The notes under the pieces: generated by a model
What the model saw: only the letters and a program-made list of their open reading frames with translations
Database searches by the model: none
What the model was told of the DNA's origin: nothing
Source: Gnetum montanum
Lineage: Eukaryota > Streptophyta > Gnetopsida > Gnetales > Gnetaceae
Length of the DNA: 64,000 nt
Direction: 5' to 3'
Assembly: GCA_015680685.1 (NCBI GenBank)
Contig: MNCI01022113.1
Span: 545,876-609,875, forward strand
In this document: positions 57,440 to 64,000 of the stretch, one piece after another
Layout of the letters: each line of letters opens with the position of its first letter
How positions within the stretch are numbered: position 1 is the stretch's first letter
Translations under genes and position numbers: made by a program

Positions 57440-58855
57440 ATAAAGAGAAAGAGAGCCTGCTCTCTGATCAGTTTCCAAACAAGCTTCTCTTTACAAGAGT
57501 AATAAGTGAACAAACACCTACAAAAGTAACATGGTACAATGGCATCCTCACCTATCTTTTCACTCAGAAGATGCCACAAGATTTGGATTTTAGAAAGAAG
57601 CAACAATGCCTTCATTAGGTCAAATATTTTGTGGAAATTAACGGGCACCTCTACAAGGTGTGTGCCGATGGCTTAATTTGTTGGTGTGTCCCTGATGAAG
57701 ATCAACCATGTGTTCTCTAGGATGCTCATGAAGGGCCTTGTGGAGGTCACTATGTAGGGAGATGCATGACCATAAAAATCTTGATGGTAGGATACTATTG
57801 GCCTACAATCTTTAGGGATGCCCACTAGTTCATCAAGTCTTGTAAATGTTGTCAACGAGATGGGGGGATGACCACTCGCATGAAAGATCCTCAATAGTGG
57901 ATTCAACAACTAGAACCTTTCAACATATGGGATGTTGACTTCATGGTCCCATCACACCCATGTACAATGGAAAGGCATATATTATAGTAGTAGCTAACTA
58001 TTGCACAAGATGTGTAGAAGCAGTAGCTGTTATTGATTGTACATTGTCCATTGCTACTAGATTCATACAACAAAAATTGTCAATAGGTTTGGGGTATCAC
58101 ATTCAGTAATTTCTAACAATGGAACTCATTTCATAGGTGTGACTTTTAGAAAGTTAATGCAACACTTGGGGATTGAACATAAATTAACAACACCTTACAC
58201 CCTCAAGCTAATGGTCAGGCAGAGGTAACCCACTAGGAGATCACAAAAATACTAATGCAGACCATTAGCAAATATAGGAAGGATTGGAGTGCCAAACTTA
58301 ATGATGCCCTCTATGCTTATCATTCAACTTGGAAAGTTCCTATCAGCTATTCTCCCTACGAGTTAGTGTACAAGAAACTTCTAATGCTCCTGATTCAATA
58401 TGAGCTTTGTACACTCTCAACAGCCTGTGATCTAAATCTTCAGCTAAGTCTAGCATAGAAAGAAAGATTGGTCAACCTAAATGTGTTAGATGAAAATTGA
58501 TTATTGGCCCTATCCTTGAATGAGGTGAATAAGGCATTCAACAAGCAATGTCATGACTTCAACTAGGAGATAAGGTTCTCTATTGGAACCCCACACATGT
58601 ACCCCAAAGGGCAAAATTTCAAACATTGTGGGAGGGACCTTATATAATTGATCAAACCTTTCCCTTTGGGGCCATGTTGATCTACAAGCCTGAAAGCCCA
58701 AATAAAAAGTAGTTGGTCAACATCCAACAAGTAAAGCCTTTCCTCGAACCAAGATAGGCCAATGCAACTACCACCTTGACGGATGGACAACCATGTTCTA
58801 TTTTTTAGATCTCCTCCTCCCAACTTAGTCATGGGCGAGATAGCCATCCATGCTA
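57440..58855 (+). pseudogene. Element B integrase
   Basis: The zinc-binding domain has DAHEGPCGGHYVGRCMTIKI then GYYWPTIFRDAH and CKCCQRDGG (57720..57870), giving the HHCC pattern. The core has WDVDFMVP (57929, first Asp) and SNNGTHF (58111..58131), where the second catalytic Asp is Asn, then HPQANGQAEVTH near 58200. The helical region WSAKLNDALYAYHSTWKVPI continues with SYSPYELVYKK at 58285..58378, and the C-terminal tail ends about 58850. No chromodomain is evident, in keeping with a non-chromovirus lineage. Frameshifts near 57950 and 58090. Confidence 0.85.
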
Positions 58856-60402
58856 ACCATCAATATGGCTTTTCAGTTTTTTTACTTTTTGTTTTTCAAA
58901 TTTTCAAATTTTTTGATTTTTTGTCAGTACCATTGAACCTTTCTTGATTATTTTACACTTCCTTTTGTATTTTACTTGTTTTGATTCAAGTGTAATATTT
59001 TCTTATTTTTGCTAATAAAATTGCTTTATTGCCATAGGACATAGTGTCGTCGTTGTTGTTTACTAATGATGGTTTATGCGTAATGTATGATTGTCGATGT
59101 CTAGTTTCTATTTTTGAATTCTAATGTTTGATGACTCTAACATGATTTATTTTTTCATGGAATGGCAGTGAGTCCATGTTATCTACCCATCTGATAAACT
59201 CTATGGTTTTCCTTATTCTTGGAATTTGAGATTCCTTCCATTAAAAGAACTTTTAATCAATTAGTAACCTTTGTAGTTCCAAAATTAGGAAGGATTAAAA
59301 GGTTTATAAATGGTGTGACTTCAAGGGGACTCAATACTCTTTGTACTCTTCTACTTGCTTGAGTGCTTGAGTGTCTTTCATGAACTTCTTACTATTTCAT
59401 ACCAACCACTAATAGGAAGTTAAATAAAGTCTTTGCATGGTGTGGATCCCATCGAAAAAAAATGATGGGATTTCAAAGCACATCCCTTAGACACAAATAA
59501 GTCCTTACATGGTGTGGTTTCCATTCAAAAAAAAGAAAAGAAAAACAAAACAAAACAAAACAAAAATGATGGGAATTCAACCCACATCCCTCAAACAAAT
59601 AAACGAGCTACAAGCATTAGTTATGGGACTAGAATAACATACACCTATGCTTGAAGGTTCCCTCTAACTAAGGTCCTCTCTCTCACTTCCTACCTCTCTT
59701 TTCCTCTCTTTGTGGAATGGTGGTTGTCTTGTGGAAGCACTCTTGTGTCTCAAGTAAGTGGATTGATCTTAGAGTGGCAATGCAAAGTCACTGAAAATAG
59801 CTAGTTTTGGTTTAGACCAAGGATGGATCTTCTTAGGTCATTTTAACCACAAATTCCACAAGGGACTTCTTATGACCTCAATTCAAAACTCCATTCCACC
59901 TTCTCTATCATCCATCCATGCTACCGTAATTCACCTCACTGCCATGTTCTATGTTATGCTCTATGTCTTGGTCTGATGTGTTGGAATTCTTGAGTAGATT
60001 CATTTTGGTTAGTCCTTAACTTGTCATGCCATTAAATTGACTATGGGGCCCATGGACTCCTTAGTTGAGGTTATGCAAGGGCAATAAGGGCATGAGCCTG
60101 CTATGGGGAGGACCCACTTGCATAGCTCTTGGTCTAGTTAGTTAAGGTTCCTTATCTTTAACATTGCCACAATCATATCTTTCGCATATTCCATTGAGTA
60201 TTCTGGCTAGTGCTCCTTAACCTTTTCCTTCATTCATCTTCCAAATCAAATTTTCTCCATTTTTCCAAACTTATGAGGTTCAACACCCTATTCTCATGTT
60301 TTCATATAGTTCTTGGCCTTTTAAGCTTTCATTTGATACCAATTTCACTCAGAAACTCTTTGTATTTTGCAAGTTTGATCGAAGTCATTGGTCATCAATA
60401 GT
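58856..60402. other. Element B post-pol spacer
   Basis: No gene seen. T-rich stretch 58870..58925. A local duplication of about 72 bp (CATGGTGTGG, AAAAAAATGATGGGA-TTCAA, CACATCCCT) occurs at 59436 and 59508, the second copy expanded by (AAAAC)n. Parts are conserved with A and C (60080..60125). Confidence 0.6.
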
Positions 60403-62789
60403 GGTCAACATGGGAGAGACATATCTCTTCTGGAGTAATAGAAGGCCAGTGTCTTTTATAAAAATCAAGGACATTCAAGTGTTTTACTTGGTAGAAGTGA
60501 TTGCATAGGCACTTGGGTTGCTTGACACTAGAACACGTCTGGCAAAACTATCCACAAAGGGTGATCCTAAGTCCAAGAGAGAGTGGACCTAGCAATGCTA
60601 CAAGGTTGACCATAAAGAGTATAGTGCGCTCACACCAACAGAGAAAATTTACTTCAAAATTGCAACCTATCACCTCAATCCAACATTGAGGCTAAGCAAG
60701 GCAATCACCTTCTCCGCTCAAGCATGTGCCGCTCTAAGTGGGAAATTTCTTGTCAACTTTCCACAACTAATCTACGTAGAGATCAAGAAGCATTTCAAAT
60801 AAAATGAACATGGAAGGAAAACCCTGCCCTTTCTGTGCCTCATTTAAAAACTCTGCAAAAGGGCAAGCATCATTTGCTACTCCAACGATACCATTAGGCA
60901 TGCTCCTTTGGCCTCATGGTCCGAGATGATGAATGATAAATGCCAATAATAACCTAAGAAGAGAAGTAGCCACCACCACCACCCACTCAAAAAACAACAT
61001 TGAAGGCCCGTGCAGCCATTGAGCATCTACACAAAATTTGAGAACAGCTCTTGAGTGAACAAGAACAACGTATAAAAATGAGTGGGGCAAATCCATCTAT
61101 ATACTGACCAACGATGAGTCACCTTAATGAGGTGGCCCGAATAGTTAGTCAGATAGAGAGGAGTGGTCCAATTTTCTTTGCCCAATGAATGCAGTTGCCT
61201 GTGAGGTCGAATCCCAACCCTCAGGAGGTGATGGTGTCCTTATCTCAACACCATCTATCTTGGTGCATTTGGAGAAAGGTGAAGGAACAACTATCTTGGT
61301 GATGCAGCACCAAGGGCAAGAAACAGTGGCCAAAGTGGTTGTTGACTATGTCATTGAAGCATTGAATGCACCTATGATGTTTGTACCAAATGTATTTTCA
61401 CTTCAAGATGTGTAGACGTCTACAGGCATGGTTAGTAGGAAGCTAAACATAGCCCAGCATGAAGAATTGCTAGAATGACTAGCAGGAATTAGGCAATTGA
61501 TTCTAAATAACTTTGATTTTTCAGAAGACATCATTGCAACCTAATTAGAGCTATTGAATGCAAGGGGAAAATGCATTATTTTGGAGGGGCAACTCAAAAT
61601 GGCCCGAGAATAAAATCAACGCTTAGCCATGGAGGTTGTTGAACTATGTGCTTGAGTTGTAGATCCTATGATTCTTAGACTAGCAAGAACAAGAGATGAA
61701 GCTTTCAAACAGCTTTAAGAATAATTTCAGAAGGCTGAGGAGGAGGCAGTTATGACCATCTTTAACCAGTCTATTGCTAAAGTAAAAATGTATGTAATTT
61801 AGAAGGACTTGATATAGATGTGCTAGGAGGACATGACCTTGATCGCATAGAATTATTACTACAAAATGTTGATGCTCAAAAGGACTAGATACAAGAATTT
61901 ATTCATCAAAAACAAGAGCAACTTGCCAGGGTGAACATAGAATTGAGGAGGTTGGCCACAGAAAACTAAAATCTGTCAATGGAGGAAGTGTGTGCCTTGC
62001 TTTAGAAATTTGCCATCAAGATCGTCGCCTAGAAGAATGATGCCCGCAAATTTGAAAAAGTGAAGTTAATGAAAAAAAAATTTAGATGGAAAAGGAAAAA
62101 ATGAAGAAAGCCCTTTAGCAACTCCAATAGGGAAGAGAAATGTGGCAACCCATCGTTCATGGTATTGATGCCTACAAAAAGTAGAGATCTACTTAAAGGA
62201 GTTGCAAATAGAAGAGATGACAGAATATATGGAGTTGGCCAATCTTCGATATGCAAACCTGGCAATGTTGACTATTAGATGACCATAGTCAAATTTAGAA
62301 AAGTAAGTGGCTAGCTTGTATCTATTATATGAGGTAGAGTTTAAGCACCACAAAGACACTAAGCATAAGCTTGAGATCATAAATGTTAAACTTGAAGTTC
62401 TCAGAGCATGATTCAGAGATCAATGATCAATCATTGAGAACCTAGCCAAACAGATGAATGACTACTAGGAGCGAAAGGACACAGTCAAGGCATTTGAAAT
62501 TGAACGCGAATAGCTCACTACCTAGTTTGTTAACATAAAGAAGTCATTTCCAGCAATCCCATGTCCCTGGGATGTGCCCATTCCAACCCACATTGACAAA
62601 GCTACATGGATGATGCACAATCCTAGAAGCAAGGAGGAGAAAATGAAAGCATTACTGGATGCTTTTTACCTCCCACCTAAAGTTGCAGTAGTAGCAGGAC
62701 AGCCGCAGTTGCCTCAACCGCTGCTTATGTGTGAAGCTAGTGAAGGTCCCTTGGAACCTCAGGAGCCACCACCACCTAGGACCATCTGA
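60403..62789 (+). pseudogene. Element B post-pol ORF: N-terminal domain plus coiled coil
   Basis: Reads from MGETYLFWSNRRPVSFIKIK (60411) with several frameshifts. The N-terminal domain (60590..60860) has ALTPTEKIYFKIATYHLN, GKFLVNFPQLIYVEIKKHFK and LPFLCLI. It resembles in layout the 'putative plant transposon protein' domain that accompanies Athila-like elements; this is from memory and unverified. The middle part is open at 61185..61415. The C-terminal half (61680..62560) is Glu/Lys/Gln/Leu-rich with coiled-coil character (IHQKQEQLARVNIELRRLAT) and contains YMELANLRYANLAML. It ends in a Pro-rich tail (EPQEPPPPRTI) at 62789. No env-type signal peptide or membrane anchor is seen. Function unknown. 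The position corresponds to the env-like ORF of Athila elements. Confidence 0.65.
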
Positions 62790-63025
62790 TTTTCTCCATC
62801 ACACTTCACGTTATCAAGGAACATGTTGTTCAATTTTGAAGAGTTATGTCATGGTGTTCAATTTTTTTTCCTAAACACTATCATTTTTTGTAATGTGTTG
62901 ATCCATACACCTAGGCACTCAATTTTTTGTGAAGTTAGTCAGTTTGTTTTGTTTTAGAAAAGTTAGTCAATAATCCCATACCTTCCCAAATTTTGTAAAA
63001 GAACTCAAGGACACATTTTCATTCA

Positions 63026-63037
63026 ATTGTGGGGGTA
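63026..63037 (+). promoter_or_regulatory. Polypurine tract of element B
   Basis: AATTGTGGGGGTA-type tract touching the 3' LTR. The same position in A and C has GTTATGAGGGTA. Confidence 0.7.
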
Positions 63038-63833
63038 TGATGACTCACTTTCGGTTGGCTACGTTGACGAGGCCTCGTTGACGAGGCCTACTCAATGCAT
63101 CTTATCATGCGTCGACGAGGCCTACTCGATGCATCTTATCATGCGTCGACGAGGCTTCATCGATGCAGTGTCAATATTTGGCTATAAATACATGCCTACC
63201 AGCTACATTAATGGCATAAGAGATTGTAGTTGTAGTGAAGCTCTTTTAGTTTTTCCATTTGAAAGTTAGAATTTTTCTCTCGAGTGCTCGCAGCAAAAGT
63301 CATTGAGTGTATGGATCTTCATTCGAGCATTGTTGTACTTAAGCATGACAGTGTGTGTGGCAATAAAGACGAGCTTTCTGATAAACCTTGTAGCATTTTA
63401 GATAGATTAAATATTTTATTTATGCATTTAATATTTTTAATTATTTATTAAATATTTTCAGTAATTAAGTTAATGGAGTGATTAAGTAAGATAGATTAAA
63501 CACATAAGTACAACCACTTCAAGCGTAACACGTATTCGCTTGGTAATTCTAGCAGTGCTATTGCTTGGTATGCCCAGTAGCGTAGCATTTGGTCACCCAG
63601 TAGTGGATACATGGGTTTAGAATATGTGTAGAAAGTGGGACCAAATGCTTATGTTGGGATTAGTTAAATGCTAGTTAATTAGTTAATCCAATTACTTTCA
63701 TCTACATTTGAACAGTAAACCATAAAACACAAAATGATAAAATTTAGATGCCTCAATTACACTTAACCATACCATTGTACGTCGTAAGTGTAATTGGGAA
63801 GATAATGATTAACCTTGAGGCAAGATTCACTTC
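63038..63833 (+). repeat. 3' LTR of element B, interrupted
   Basis: Starts TGATGACTCAC. TATA box at 63183..63190. Its U3 carries a 34-bp repeat (GAGGCCTACTC at 63083 and 63117). It matches the 5' LTR up to CAAGATTCACTTC, after which the remaining ~110 bp expected from the 5' LTR are replaced by another LTR. Confidence 0.88.
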
Positions 63834-64000
63834 TGATGAGTGGCGTGCACGCGCGATCCGGTTGAACTCCGCAGACTAAATGCCTTAACACCACAAGAAA
63901 CACTTGGGGTTAATCGTTCGTTGTCTTCCCAGGCTTGCTTGTAAGTGTCACGGTGTATGGTTAAGCAAGTCTGAGGTATGTGATTTTTTTGGTATTTTCA
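63834..64000 (-). repeat. LTR of a second A-like element, inserted in the B 3' LTR
   Basis: TGATGAGTGGCG at 63834 matches the A LTR ends, followed by ACGCGCGATCCGGTTGAACTC, TTGTCTTCCCA and CACGGTGTATGGTT in the same order as 26813..26990, with deletions and different stretches between. Orientation is as element A. It continues past the window. Confidence 0.75.

Larger units (their letters stand above)
51705..64000 (+). mobile_element. Element B: Athila-like Ty3 retrotransposon with post-pol ORF
   Basis: 5' LTR 51705..52651, degenerate tRNA-Asp primer site, gag, protease, RT, RNase H, integrase, spacer, post-pol ORF, purine tract and 3' LTR from 63038. At about 11.3 kb between LTR starts it is a typical size for Athila elements with an extra ORF. 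The D-F-G-S protease, the primer site and an ORF after pol support the Athila assignment. Stops throughout and lost catalytic residues show it is dead. Its 3' LTR is interrupted at 63834, so its right end and target duplication (left flank TAAAC) lie outside the window. Confidence 0.88.

Overview
The window reads as nuclear DNA of a seed plant with a large, repeat-rich genome. The evidence is one intact gene of plant type with 12 exons, GT-AG introns up to 3.3 kb, a mitochondrial presequence, and dense, heavily decayed LTR retrotransposons and LINE relics. Long introns, very old nested elements and an intronless clpP-like relic would suit a conifer or another gymnosperm, but nothing seen proves this.

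The only gene that looks functional is on the minus strand at 36619..49456. It encodes the beta subunit of ADP-forming succinyl-CoA ligase (TCA cycle, mitochondrial matrix). All 12 exons join in frame to 422 residues. Its introns hold an RTE-type LINE relic and a tRNA-like SINE head (intron 1), a possible LINE tail (intron 5) and an antisense LRR receptor pseudogene (intron 10).

The rest is mostly Ty3/gypsy DNA. Element D (minus, about 0.9-4.6 kb) is a Tat-like gag-protease relic, followed by a field of repeats built on the motif AGCATAGT (4.7-7.0 kb) with a 35-bp array and a 95-bp hairpin-forming array. Element C (plus, about 10.3-28.75 kb) is an old Athila-like element. It is broken by a 5'-truncated Ty1/copia element (11.4-14.7 kb), about 2.4 kb of extra DNA with a clpP-like fragment (18.2-18.9 kb), and a complete insertion of element A. 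Element A (minus, 21473..27636) has two LTRs, a perfect 5-bp target duplication and a perfect tRNA-Asp primer site. It has gag and a coiled-coil ORF but no pol. Element B (plus, 51705 to beyond the window) is an autonomous-type relative with gag, protease, RT, RNase H, integrase and the same post-pol ORF. It sits in an RTE LINE relic, and its 3' LTR is itself interrupted at 63834 by the LTR of an A-like element.

A, B and C are one family. They share LTR ends (TGATGA...TCATCA), the purine tract before the 3' LTR, the tRNA-Asp primer site (A and B), the gag type (A and B) and a post-pol ORF that ends in a coiled-coil and proline-rich tail. The most interesting observation is that pol-less A kept only gag and this coiled-coil module, which suggests a non-autonomous partner of B-like elements. 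From 28.8 to 36.6 kb the DNA is AT-rich and gene-free, with a diverged 1-kb direct duplication, roughly 80-110-bp degenerate repeats, a probable solo LTR and another LINE relic.
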